Counted from the first letter of the stretch, positions 1 through 8,512 are shown. The stretch is DNA of 64,000 bases from JACKII01 sp965202745 (GCA_965202745.1 CBDBCB010000020.1:496001-560000), one strand, 5' to 3'. Made by a program: numbers and translations. The notes: generated from the sequence alone by a model not told the origin.

Positions 1-446
1 CTTGTGGGTATATGGGAGGGGTTTTGGTTAAGTGCCTTTCCCTTCGGAGCCTGTTCGCTGATCCTGAAAAGAACCGTAGCAGGTTGTCCGTCAAGGGTGC
101 GTAGCACAGGCGAAGCCTGCTTGCCCTTGATGGATGTTCTGGCATGGATCAGGGATCAACTCAGCGAAACAGGTGCAAGGGTTCTAGGCACGTCGCCCTT
201 TCCCTTTGGTGAGTGAAGCTAACTAAAGCCGCACGCGCCGTAGGCGCATATAGCGGCTAGAGTATCCGCCAAAGGCGGATGCCTTTTAGGCGAAAGGCAA
301 GGCCGAAGCCTAGTGTTAACCAAGTTAACTAACTTAGTGAGTTACCAACTACAAAATGACCCTCTACAGATTGCTATATATAGGAAAAGTTATCCAGATG
401 GTTCCGAAAGGTGCGAATCTAAAATGAGAACATCTGGTTCCTGATA
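1..446. other. Non-coding plasmid origin-like leader
   Basis: No convincing gene is visible here. The stretch is rich in small hairpins: a perfect 7-bp stem with AAA loop at 264-280 (ATCCGCC/GGCGGAT), directly followed by a 6-bp stem at 281-298 (GCCTTT/AAAGGC). An AT-richer segment (about 330-390) precedes the replication gene. Position just upstream of a RepA-type initiator, plus the hairpins and the direct repeat at 399-453, suggests part of a plasmid origin or rep leader. That is inference from context. Confidence 0.4.
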
Positions 447-453
447 GTGCGAA
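399..453 (+). repeat. Pair of 19-bp direct repeats at the repA start (iteron/operator-like)
   Basis: The pattern TGGTTCC-N5-GTGCGAA occurs twice, at 399-417 and 435-453, with a 36-bp offset. The GTG of the second copy is the proposed start codon of the replication gene, so a protein bound there would block its translation or transcription. Spacing near a multiple of a helical turn and position immediately before a Rep gene resemble iterons or an autoregulatory operator. Only two copies are visible. Confidence 0.45.
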
Positions 454-1373
454 AATCAGATACGCTGATTCCTATGGCTTCGTTACCTGTCCGTCATCCG
501 CAACGGGATTTCTTCGTCCTCGATATCTCCGATGTGGTGCCGAAGGACGACATGGCCTCGATGGAGCATCCTCTGTTTTCGCTCGCCACCAGGCCAGACA
601 TGCGCCACCTCGAATATCGCGGTGGCGATAACCGACTGAAAATCGTGCCGTCTGGAGCCGGGCTGCCAACGATTTTCGACAAGGACATTCTGATCTTCTG
701 TGTGAGCCAGCTCATGCACCGCAATAACCGGGGCGAGAAGATCGGCAAACGGGTGCGTTTCAGCGCCCGAGAGCTGATGATTACTACCAACCGCAAGACG
801 GGTGGGATCGAATATCAACACTTGGAACAAGCGTTCCAGAGGCTCATGGGCACAACCTTCCAAACCGATATTCAGACAGGCAAGAAGCGCGAGACGCGCT
901 TTTTCAGCCTATTTGAATCGGGCAGCGGGTTCGTCATGAAGGAAGAGGGCAAGTGGCGGCTCGACTACTGCGAGGTGATCCTGTCCGACTGGGTGATGCG
1001 CGCGATCGAGGGCGACGAGGTCGTGACAATCTCGAACGACTATTTCCGCCTGCGCCGACCGCTTGAGCGCCGCAGCGCGAAGCTCCCGCCGATCCGTTTG
1101 ACGGAGGCGGAGCTTGCCGATCTGCACATGCAGGCCGATCGGGCAGGGCTTTCGGTCACGGAGCTGGTGCGACAGTGCGCGACATCGGGAAAGGTCACGC
1201 CTAAGCGTGGCCTCGCCGATGCGCAGCTCTTGTCCGAGATCAACCGCGTCGGGGTCAATCTCAACCAGATTGCCCGCGCGCTTAATCGCGGCGGCGACCG
1301 CGATCCGCACCATCTTGATCATGTCCTCGGTCAGCTCGTTTCCGTCCTCGAGCATGTCGGGAGGCGCACATGA
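447..1373 (+). CDS. RepA-type replication initiator fused in frame to a MobC-like mobilisation domain
   Basis: The 308-residue protein has two unrelated parts. Residues 1 to about 206 look like the plasmid 'replication initiator protein A' family (start LPVRHPQRDFF..., then FDKDILIFCVSQL). From about residue 207 (SAKLPPIRLTEAELADLH, VGVNLNQIARALNRGG) it reads as a MobC relaxosome accessory protein. RepA normally continues past the FRLRRPLERR segment, so an in-frame deletion probably removed the rest of repA and the start of mobC. The initiator half is therefore likely inactive in replication, while the MobC half could still work. The stop overlaps the relaxase start by ATGA, the usual mobC-relaxase coupling. 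The GTG at 447 was chosen because it keeps the conserved RepA N-terminus; an internal ATG at 474 is also possible. Confidence 0.75.
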   Translation: MRKSDTLIPMASLPVRHPQRDFFVLDISDVVPKDDMASMEHPLFSLATRPDMRHLEYRGGDNRLKIVPSGAGLPTIFDKDILIFCVSQLMHRNNRGEKIGKRVRFSARELMITTNRKTGGIEYQHLEQAFQRLMGTTFQTDIQTGKKRETRFFSLFESGSGFVMKEEGKWRLDYCEVILSDWVMRAIEGDEVVTISNDYFRLRRPLERRSAKLPPIRLTEAELADLHMQADRAGLSVTELVRQCATSGKVTPKRGLADAQLLSEINRVGVNLNQIARALNRGGDRDPHHLDHVLGQLVSVLEHVGRRT

Positions 1374-2812
1374 TCCCCGACATTGCCAAGCGTGGAGCGA
1401 GCTTCAAAGGCGCGCTTGCCTACTACCTTCACGACAAGAAGCTAGAGGGCGAGCGCGAGCGGTTTACGTCCGAGCGTGTGGCCTGGACGGAAACCCGCAA
1501 CCTTGCCACCAACAATCCTGAAATGGCGGGCAAGGTTATGGCGACGACGGCGATGGATGCCGACCGGCTGAAGCGCAAGGCGGGCGTGCGCAACACCGGC
1601 CGTAAGTCGGATCAGAGCGTCTATGCCTACACGCTTTCATAGCATCCCGACGAAGCCCCTGCCCTCTCGCGTTCCGTAATGCTGCGCGCGGCCGACGAGA
1701 CGATCCGCGTTCTTGGCACGGAGGATCGGCAGGCGCTCATCGTTTGCCACACCGACCACCCTCACCCGCATGTGCATGTGATCTTGAATCGTGTCTCACC
1801 CGAGGACGGCCGCATGCTGAAGACCGGCAACGACCGGCTGAAGCTTTCGCAATGGGCGCTTGGCTACCGGCAAGCACGCGGCGAAGAGCACTATTGCCCC
1901 AAGCATGCCGAGAATTGGGATATGCGACTTTCACGCCATGACGATCAGGACAAGCTGAAGCTTTGGCGCGCCGAGGCGAATCAACCCCGTTCAATGGCCG
2001 AGGACATCAAGCAGACGAAAGCTGCGAACGATCCCAAGGCCGAGAAGTTGGTTGCCGAGTTCAAAAAGAAGCTCGGGAAGCTTTCGGCCGATGGTAAGGC
2101 CATGAAAGAGCGCCACGGCAAGGAGTGGAAAGACCTGGGCACGCGCTTCAAGGGGCGCAAGGCGCAGGTCTACAAACAGGCCGACAACGGCATCAAGGGC
2201 GCGATTGCCAACATCAAGCGCGCCTATCGGCCGAAGTAGCAGGAGATCGGCCGCGCGCATTCACGCGAGCGCCGCGAATTCGAAGCGCGTGAAACGCGGG
2301 TTTCGGGGAAAATCAGGAACGCTATCGACGCCGTTGTGCATGCGCGCAGGCTCGATCCCGACAGCTCACGCGGATTTTTGGGTGGCGCGTTCAACTATCT
2401 CACCAGTTCGAAGAAGCGTGGCGAAGCTTTGGAAAAGCGGCACAAGGTGCAGGTGCGCGAGCTCAGCACCGCGCAACGCGCCGAGATAGGCGCGGTAATT
2501 AACGGGATCAAGAGCGAGCGTGCCGCCCTGCTCAAATCGGCCGAAGGCTCGTTTCTTTCGAAGCCCGCTGCCCTCATACAACGCCAAGCGACTGATAAGC
2601 AGCAGCTCAAGACGGCATGGCGAAGGCATGGTGAAGAGCGCAAACGCGCCTTCGAGGCGTCTCGTGGCTTTGCCAAATCGAAGCAGGAAGCCAAGGAACA
2701 GCCCGATCCCTCACGTGGAAAAGCAAGAGCTGAGCAAAACCGAGCAGCACGTTCGGGACGCAAGCCACGCTCTACTGGCCGGACGCGTAAGAGGACACGC
2801 AAACAGGAATAG
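1370..2812 (+). pseudogene. MobA/VirD2-type relaxase, interrupted by two amber codons
   Basis: One reading frame encodes a relaxase of about 480 codons, broken by TAG at 1640-1642 and 2237-2239. The N-terminus has the AYYLHDKK segment with candidate nicking tyrosines. About residue 125-140 carries the metal-binding HUH motif (HTDHPHPHVHVILN), which marks a MOBP/MOBQ-type relaxase that would nick the transfer origin. The first TAG falls where relatives have Trp in a S/A-W-H-P motif (TLS*HPDE), consistent with TGG to TAG. The second follows AYRPK in the charged C-terminal helical region. The C-terminus is very basic (many RK repeats). The gene overlaps the upstream MobC half by 4 bp. Full-length product would need amber suppression, so it is probably dead. 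Confidence 0.8.
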
Positions 2813-2835
2813 CGCGTTGCATGCAAGAATGCTTT

Positions 2836-3010
2836 CTACTCGGCTGCGTCGTACATGTTTTGAGCTTGGCCAAAATCATCGACGCGGCGCTTGATAATCC
2901 GCTTTTTCAGTTGCTTGCTTATGGCCTTGGCCCGTTCCTGGATAAATGTTTCATAGTCGTCGCTGTGAACGGCGGAGCAATACTCGGCCACGGTAGCGGC
3001 AGCGTTGTGT
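2836..3010 (-). pseudogene. C-terminal fragment of an unknown charged protein, cut by IS21
   Basis: On the minus strand an open frame enters from the IS21 end at 3010 and stops with TAG at 2836. It encodes about 57 residues ending in RRVDDFGQAQNMYDAAE, preceded by a Lys/Arg-rich helix (SKQLKKRIIKRR). The N-terminal part is missing because IS21 sequence begins at 3011. I do not recognise the family. Its first 46 bases next to the IS (2965-3010) reappear beside the other IS21 copy at 52294-52339. It converges on the relaxase. Confidence 0.45.
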
Positions 3011-3065
3011 TGTCGCGGGCGGCGTAAAAGTCGGCCACTTTTGTCCTTTCAATTAATGGGAGGGC

Positions 3066-3506
3066 TTGGGGATATTCACCGTGGAATTGTATTTGAAGGT
3101 TCGCCACGCTCACTTTGAGGAAGGTTTGAGGGGGCGTCAGATTGCGCGGGATTTTGGGATCAGCCGGGACAGTGTTTCAAAGATGTTGGCGTATTCTGAG
3201 CCGCCTGGTTATCGGCGTACGGCACCGATCAAACGACCAAAGCTTGATCCTTATACCGAGCAGAGTGACCAGTGGTTGGCGGAAGACAAGGCCCGGCCTC
3301 GCAAACAGCGCCACACAGCCAACCGTATCTTTGAGCGGCTACGCGACGAATGCGCATTTGATGGTGGCTACACGATTGTCAAAGACTATGTGCGTTCGCC
3401 AAAGCGTGGCTCACGGGAGATGTTTGTGCCCTTGAGCCATCCCCCAGGGCATGGGCAGGCGGACTTTGGCGAAGCGTTGGTTGGTATCGGCGGGGTTGAG
3501 ATGTAA
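3066..3506 (+). pseudogene. istA: IstA transposase, N-terminal fragment
   Basis: Encodes the N-terminal third of the IS21 transposase: a helix-turn-helix (RGRQIARDFGISRDSVSKML) and the start of the DDE domain up to GHGQADFGEALVGIGGVE. The frame then runs into the inserted IS481-type element at 3502 and stops. Up to that point the protein is identical to the IstA of the copy at 51291-52238. The TTG start at 3066 is tentative; a GTG at 3081 is an alternative. Not functional. Confidence 0.85.
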
Positions 3507-4682
3507 AACTTCAGACTTGATCTGAGGGACAACTCAGCTTGCGTTGCTGAGAATGGGTTGTGCATTGTCCGATTGGTCGAGCGACCGGATCGTCTTGTCT
3601 ACAGCGATGTGTAACGTTTCGCGGAAGGGTTGCATCGGTGTTTTACCATAGCAGTGCCGCCCGGAAGGAGGCCGCTGTTCGTTGTACTTGGCGAGCCACG
3701 CGTCCAGATCAACCTGTAGTTCCTCAACAGAACGATACAGCTTCTTGCGGAACGCGATGTCGTAGAACTCATCCTTGATGGTTCGGTGGAACCGCTCACA
3801 GATGCCATTCGTTTGCGGGGAATTGGCCTTGGTGCGGGTGTGGTCTATGTCCTCGATCGCCCAATAGAGCTGGTAGGCGTGGTTCTCGACCTTGCCGCAA
3901 TATTCCGTGCCTCGGTCCGTCAGCACGCGCAGCAGGCTGATCTTGTGTGCGGCAAAGATAAGGGATCACGCGGTCGTTGAGTAGATCAGCGGCGGTGATG
4001 GCGGTCTTTTCGGTATAGAGTTTGCAAACCGCCACGCGGGCATATGTGTCGACAAACGTCTGTTGATCTATCCGCCCCACACCCTTCATTGTGCCTCCAT
4101 AATAGGTGTCCTGACTGCCCAGATAGCCAGGGTGGTGGCGCGCGATTTCGCCGTGCGCCTCTTTCCTGGCCTCGGCTTTTTCCAGGGCGGCCATCTGGTC
4201 CTCGGTTAGCAGGATGCCGTCCAGCGCGGCGCGGGCTTCCAAGGCCTTGAGCCGCTTCTTCATGGTTTCCAGATCATTGCGCCGCCAGATCGACCGCACG
4301 CCTGACGACGACACCATGATCCCTTTCTTTTGCCGCTCCCACGACGCCCGTTTCTGCCCCAGAGCCGGGTTGTCTATGGCCAATTCAATCACCGCCTTTT
4401 CGACAGGCTCTGGCACACGGTTCTTCATCACAGGCTTGCGGCGGCTGATATCCATCAAGGCCTCTTCGCCGCCTTGGTCGTAAAGTTCTTTGAACCGATA
4501 AAAGCTGTCCCGCGACTATCCCATCACTTTGCAGGCCTGACTGACACTGCCGAGCTGTTTGGCCAGCTCCAGCAGTCCCAGCTTTGGTTTGATGATCTTC
4601 TCTTGAATGCTTGTCATTGATCGACACTCCTTGATTAAGCTCCATAAGAGTAGAAATGTCAGATCAAGTCGTGTGTTTTACA
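3502..4682 (-). mobile_element. IS481-type insertion sequence inside IS21
   Basis: A 1,181-bp element with imperfect 24-bp terminal inverted repeats of pattern TGTAAAAC-N5-ACTTGATCTGA at 3502-3525 and 4659-4682. It carries one transposase gene on the minus strand. It sits between the istA N-terminal part and the istB tail, and its insertion was accompanied by loss of most of the IS21 interior. Confidence 0.75.
3534..4617 (-). pseudogene. Integrase-core (IS481-type) transposase, amber codon and frameshift
   Basis: Read from 4617 (start MTSIQEKIIKPKLG), the protein has an N-terminal helix-turn-helix, a linker, and a DDE integrase core (HPGYLGSQDTYY, then VLTDRGTEYCG and SPQTNGICERFHRTIKDEF, which hold the last Asp and Glu). 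A TAG at 4516-4518 replaces what should be Tyr in VMGYSRDSF. A frameshift near 3945-3965 separates the ALLNDRVIPYL-type segment from VLTDRGTEY. The element is therefore probably immobile. Family assignment (IS481 rather than another integrase-core group) is from recall of conserved motifs. Confidence 0.75.
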
Positions 4683-4850
4683 ACCAAAGCAAATCCCGCC
4701 GCCCCAGAAGCTAATCATCATCTGATTGGCCTAACGGCCAACGCACCTCGGAACGTGCTTGCTATTTGAGGGCATCACGCCCCAAGGCGCGGCGCCAAGG
4801 GGCCGACTTTTGCTCCGCCCCAGTGGCAGGTTTTTACGCCGCCGTTGACA

Positions 4851-5065
4851 ATATCCTATGGCCAGCCGAGAAAATCAGCATCGCGGCTGTCTGCGCCTTT
4901 AGCCTCTGGGCCGGGTTTTTCATTGGTCGGCTGCGCTTTCACAGCCGCGATTTAAGCGGCTCAGAGATCTCGGGCGTGATCTGGGGAACCTATGGTCATC
5001 TGAACCGCAAGCGGCGCGATATCGCCGCTGCCATCCGCGCGGCCAAGGCGGAGGGAAAGTCATGA
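4851..5065 (+). pseudogene. 5'-truncated conjugation-region membrane protein
   Basis: The frame is open from inside the IS21 tail, but only the codons after 4850 belong to the host gene. It encodes about 71 residues: a hydrophobic segment (ISIAAVCAFSLWAGFFIG) followed by a basic tail ending RAAKAEGKS. The stop overlaps the next start (ATGA at 5062), so it was the upstream member of the conjugation operon. The N-terminus was removed when IS21 arrived. I do not recognise the family. Confidence 0.5.
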
Positions 5066-5370
5066 GCCTCAAGACCCCTGACAGCTCGATTGCCTCCGTC
5101 AACGGGCATTTTCTGGTGGTTTTTTTGCTCGGGGCCAGTGCCTACTGGCTCTGGCCATCCTCGCCCGAATGGTGGGGGTTTGGGCTCTTCAGCATCATTC
5201 TCGGCTTCGCCGCCCTTGGCAAAATGATTGCGGCTTATCGCGCTATGATCAAAATCTATGGCCGCGAGAAAGAACTGGCGCGCCTTGCTGCGACGAGCCG
5301 CGCGCCTGACCCTTCCGATCTTGCCTATCAAAACGCGCTCAAGAACGCAGGAATAATGATCGAAGACTAA
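5062..5370 (+). CDS. Small two-helix membrane protein of the coupling-protein operon
   Basis: 102 residues with two predicted membrane helices (about residues 15-33 and 38-55) and a cytoplasmic charged tail. It overlaps the upstream partial gene by 4 bp and is followed after 4 bp by the coupling protein. Small membrane partners directly upstream of VirD4/TraG-like genes are common in conjugative regions, so a role at the coupling protein's membrane anchor is likely. This coupling protein itself starts without an obvious membrane segment. The exact family is unknown to me. Confidence 0.55.
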   Translation: MSLKTPDSSIASVNGHFLVVFLLGASAYWLWPSSPEWWGFGLFSIILGFAALGKMIAAYRAMIKIYGREKELARLAATSRAPDPSDLAYQNALKNAGIMIED

Positions 5371-5374
5371 GCCT

Positions 5375-6740
5375 GTGAAACGCCGGCTTGGCATCAGCGC
5401 GATTGACGGCAAGGCGATCTATGCGCCGAAGCATTCCCACAGCCTGCTCTTGTCGGCTGCGGGAGACGGTAAAACCAGCTGTGGGGCTGTGCCATGGCTC
5501 TTGTCGCTACTGGGAGATACAGACCGCGCCATCGTTTTCAATGACTGCAAGGATGGAGAAATCGCAACCCAGACCGCTGACATGTGCGCACGTTACGGGC
5601 GCAACGTCGCCATCATCGATGACTTTGGCGCTGTGGGGAAGGATAATCCTTGTCGCGTATCGCTTTCGCCTTTTGGTTCTTTGCGCGCCTCCCAAGAGAA
5701 ACAGGATGGTGAACTGGTTTTTGCCGTTGATAATGCAAACCATGCGTTGATCCCTGAGTCCCCAAATGATGCCAAGAACCAGTACTTCAGGGATGAGCCG
5801 CGCACGCTTTTGGAGTTCTGCGAAAACGAACTCCTAAGCTGTGATCCGTGCCTCGCCGTACCTGGCGGGGTGTGGTCGATGCTGGCCGATCCCGATGTGC
5901 TGCTGAGTGCTGCGCGTCTTGCCGTCGAAGAAGGCGATGAGGTCCGCAAAGCCCTTGGCGCGCATGTTCTCGACATGCAAGAGAACAACAAAGAACATTG
6001 GGGCCAGCACCGCGCTGCCGCCCTCAAATCTTTGCGTATCTATGGGTCAAGACGGCATCGCGCAGGCCGTCTTGACCCATGAAGACTTGCTCAAAGGCCT
6101 CTACATCGTTTTCATCGTGGGTCCGCAGCGCCATATGGCGCGCCTTGGGCCGCATTACGCTCTGCACCTGCAATCCTTCATCGATGTTGTGCTCTCAGCC
6201 CAGCGCATCCCTGTGGATTTCATCCTTGATGAATCCACCAATGCGCCGCTCAAATCCCTGATCTCGGCCATGACCGTGATCAGAGGCTATGGGGCCAATT
6301 TGCACTTCATCGCCCAATCGCGTTCTGAAATACAGCGCGCCTATTCCGACAAGGAAACCGCGACAATCGAAGAGAACGCGATTGTGAAGCAGTATTTTGG
6401 CTTCAGCTCGTTCGAAGAATGCGAGCGCATCAGCCGCGCCATCGGCGAAACCTTGGTGCAGCAACATAGCCTTGGCCTCAACTGCGGCGTGCTCGATTAC
6501 ACGGCCAATATCGGCACAGGCAAAGACCGCCTGATCTCGGCTGAGCGCCTTATGCGGATGAAGCCCGATGAGCAGCTAATCCACGTCAAAAATGTCGGCT
6601 GGATACTCTGCCTCAAGGTCGGCCAGCACCAGATCGCACCGTTCTGCCACGGTGAGCTTGCCGACAACCCGCACGAAAGGCCGCAACTGCCGCCCGATCC
6701 CAATGTCACAATTCCGATCAGGAAGGGTGCAAGACCATGA
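5375..6740 (+). pseudogene. VirD4/TraG-type coupling ATPase with a frameshift
   Basis: Two frames join into one coupling protein of about 450 residues. The first (5375 to about 6050, GTG start) has a Walker A loop (SAAGDGKTSC) near residue 30 and a segment typical of the family (AIVFNDCKDGE). The second (about 6042-6740) has the Walker B-like FILDESTNAP, then AMTVIRGYGANLHFIAQS and the C-terminal part. Such proteins pump relaxase-bound DNA to a type IV secretion channel. The frame change lies in a 39-nt perfect hairpin (6042-6080). The protein lacks the N-terminal membrane helices of classical VirD4; the upstream small membrane proteins may have supplied them. Confidence 0.75.
6042..6080. repeat. 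14-bp perfect inverted repeat at the coupling-protein frameshift
   Basis: Arms ATGGGTCAAGACGG (6042-6055) and CCGTCTTGACCCAT (6067-6080) enclose an 11-nt loop. The right arm encodes the conserved VLTHED segment. The left arm lies exactly where the reading frame is lost. This is what a template-switch event would leave if the left arm had been copied from the right. Confidence 0.7.
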
Positions 6741-6991
6741 AGCCACGTTTTCTCAAACTCAGTTACTTCGCCTGGGTGATCGTGCCTGCAAGCATGTTCA
6801 CCTATCAGGAGATCGGCTTGCCGCATGTGATCGGCTCATATGCCTGGTTCGATGAAGGTCAGGGCATGGACCCGTTTGCGCAACGCCATTACACGCGCTG
6901 CCGCTTTATCGGCCCTTACGGCCATTTCGAGCTTCCTGCGCAACATGGCCGCTGTGGCTGGGTGCGGTTTATCAAGCGGGAGGAGCGCTAA
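6737..6991 (+). CDS. Small conjugation-region protein
   Basis: 84 residues starting MKPRFLKLSYFAW with one hydrophobic N-terminal segment (YFAWVIVPASMFT), which may be a signal anchor. The rest is soluble and rich in aromatic and His residues (HYTRCRFIGPYGHFEL). It overlaps the end of the coupling-protein gene by 4 bp, so it belongs to the same transcription unit. The family is not recognised. Confidence 0.5.
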   Translation: MKPRFLKLSYFAWVIVPASMFTYQEIGLPHVIGSYAWFDEGQGMDPFAQRHYTRCRFIGPYGHFELPAQHGRCGWVRFIKREER

Positions 6992-7236
6992 TGCACCGAC
7001 ATCATCGGTACATCGGTGCGCCATTCGAGCTTGAGGATGGAAGTCAGTTCCATCCGCGCAAAATTCTTCATGACGTAAAGCACGGTCTCTTTGTCCGTCG
7101 CGCCGCTGGCGATGTCCGCATCGCATTTTTCGTGCGACAACATGATCAGGCAGAAGGGTTTTATTTCCTTCCAGAACGTTTCGTACTCCATCAGCTCAAG
7201 CCATTCCACGATCTCATCTATATTTTTGAATTTCAT
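6988..7236 (-). CDS. Hypothetical acidic protein
   Basis: 82 residues on the minus strand, start MKFKNIDEIVEWLE, with an AGGATC ribosome site 9 bases upstream. The composition is balanced and helical, without low-complexity features, which supports a real gene. It converges on the conjugation operon with a 4-bp overlap at 6988-6991. It runs opposite to its neighbours and may be a cargo gene. Function unknown. Confidence 0.5.
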   Translation of the reverse strand: MKFKNIDEIVEWLELMEYETFWKEIKPFCLIMLSHEKCDADIASGATDKETVLYVMKNFARMELTSILKLEWRTDVPMMSVH

Positions 7237-7304
7237 AATGAATTGATCCTATCAGATCGGATTCCAGCCATGCAAATCCTGTCCGCAAATCAAGGAAATC
7301 CGAC

Positions 7305-7792
7305 ATGTCGAGTCTGACTGATGAAGTGAAAGGCCTGTTCGAGCCACGCAGTAAACTGCTAGAACTGCGCCGAGAGGCAGCAGGTGTTCTGAACAACGAC
7401 GAATGGGCGGCCTTCAAAATGACTTCCGAGAAGTTGGACGGTGAACGCCGTTATACAAAGCGTACGTTCGAGCTGGAATATTCTGACCGGGTATCAGAAG
7501 CGCAGCGTCGTCTCATCCACAAGGCCGGTTCGGTGAAGCAGCGGCTGGTTGATCGCAGGTTCAGCTCAGACCCGTTCAACAAACAAGAAATCAATCGCCA
7601 GGCACAGCTTGAGGTGCGGTCGCGTATAAACAAGACATGGCGCGGATCGATGATCGAGAGTGCGATGCCATTCGCACCATGCTCAACAGCGCGAAAGCCC
7701 GCGTCGAAGCCCGCGAAAAACCTATCAAGGATTTCCAGAAAGCCGTTGATCGTCGCTCAGGCGAAGAACAACGCATGCGGTCTTGGAGCTGA
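7305..7792 (+). pseudogene. Hypothetical coiled-coil protein, probable frameshift
   Basis: The first 108 or so codons read as a charged helical protein (MSSLTDEVKGLFEPRSKLLELRR...). After about 7630 the reading frame turns Pro/Ser/Lys-rich, but the next frame continues helically (DMARIDDRECDAIRTML, then FQKAVDRRSGEEQRMRSWS) to a TGA at 7790-7792. One missing base near 7630 would join the two. The family is unknown. Located between the conjugation operon and the recombinase module. Confidence 0.5.
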
Positions 7793-7819
7793 TAGAAATA
7801 GAAGAAAGAGAGAAAGGAA

Positions 7820-8053
7820 ATGGACAAAAGACTGGTAGAAATTCTGCGCTGCTTTCGGCATGGGTTCCCATGCCCGATCTGCGATGACGCCCGCCTGTAT
7901 TGGGACGAGAATTCCCAGGATGTGGAAAGCTGTGATGATTGCGATCTCTTGGAAAATTTCTTGGAGCAAGAAATTGGCCACAAGTGTGATGTCAAAATAG
8001 CGCAGCTCTTTCGAAGCCCTAACACAGGCAAGCTGGATGACATTCCATTTTAG
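7820..8053 (+). CDS. Small Cys-rich protein, zinc-ribbon-like
   Basis: 77 residues (MDKRLVEILRC...), with CPIC near residue 18 and CDDCD near residue 38. The spacing fits a small zinc-binding knuckle pair. A purine-rich ribosome site (AGAAAGGAA) precedes the ATG. The function is not known; it may be a plasmid regulator. The ORF lies 28 bp after the previous frameshifted gene. Confidence 0.5.
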   Translation: MDKRLVEILRCFRHGFPCPICDDARLYWDENSQDVESCDDCDLLENFLEQEIGHKCDVKIAQLFRSPNTGKLDDIPF

Positions 8054-8129
8054 CGGGGTAGAGAATGCGAAGAATCCTCTGAAAGCCGCAGAAATTAGGC
8101 GTTTTCAGAGGGTTGTGGTAAAATATAAG

Positions 8130-8162
8130 GAGGTGGAAACACCTCGCTCCGAAAGGAGGAGC
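8130..8162 (+). promoter_or_regulatory. Tandem GAAA-tetraloop hairpins covering a ribosome-binding site
   Basis: GAGGTG-GAAA-CACCTC (8130-8145) is followed at once by CTCC-GAAA-GGAG (8147-8158). Both stems carry a GNRA tetraloop. The 3' arm of the second is the GGAGGAG ribosome site of the ORF starting at 8165. The layout suggests a structured leader that can hide the ribosome site, or a small structured RNA. There is no database support; folding by eye only. Confidence 0.45.
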
Positions 8163-8164
8163 GT

Positions 8165-8494
8165 ATGGATGACTAGATAAATATCAAGACGGGTCATGAC
8201 GACCTCAAGGCCAAGTTCGATGCATCCGCCAAACGAATGATAAAGGTGGATGTCGAACGCTATCAATCATACCTCGATGGTGCGAACTTAACTGCTGTGC
8301 AGAAGGCTGAGTTTCTTCAGGCTATGTGGCAGATCATAGTAAGCTTTGTCGAACTGGGCTTTGAGGTCCACCCTGTCCAAGAAGTCTGTGGAAAAAATGG
8401 TGAAAGAGCCATCCAAAGTGCCGTTGGCTTAGTCGATGGGGTACAATCGAACAAATCCAAAGACGATGAAACCGAGCCGGAGCCTCGCCCATGA
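8165..8494 (+). pseudogene. Hypothetical protein with an amber fourth codon
   Basis: The frame reads MDD*INIKTGHDDLKAKFDASAKRM and continues to 8494, with TAG at 8174-8176. A strong ribosome site (GGAGGAG) precedes the ATG at 8165, so the original start was probably here and the amber is new. An ATG at 8237 could give an 85-residue product without a good ribosome site. The C-terminal part is helical and acidic (SNKSKDDETEPEPRP). The family is unknown. It lies immediately upstream of the recombinase. Confidence 0.5.
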
Positions 8495-8512
8495 TGGCGG
8501 ACTGGAGATGCG

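Larger units (their letters stand above)
3011..4850 (+). mobile_element. IS21-family remnant with internal deletion and an IS481-type insertion
   Basis: Both IS21 ends are present. The left end at 3011 reads TGTCGCGGGCGGCGTAAAA, and the right end at 4850 is the inverse of TGTCAACGGCGGCGTAAAA. Between them only the first 145 or so codons of istA and the last few codons of istB plus the 3' tail (4683-4850) survive; the middle is replaced by a 1.18-kb IS481-type element. Sequence matches the complete copy at 49834-52293, which lies in the opposite orientation. The outside flanks (GTTGTGT versus ATATCCT) do not form a target duplication, so the ends were probably brought together by recombination. 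Confidence 0.8.

Noticed and set aside
4..216. 70-codon open frame at the window start
   Set aside because: No ribosome site, Pro/Cys/Ser-rich translation, and overlap with hairpin-rich origin-like DNA.
7305..7838. Single 177-residue protein across the whole frame
   Set aside because: The last 65 codons are low-complexity and the neighbouring frame continues the helical pattern, so a frameshift near 7630 is more likely.
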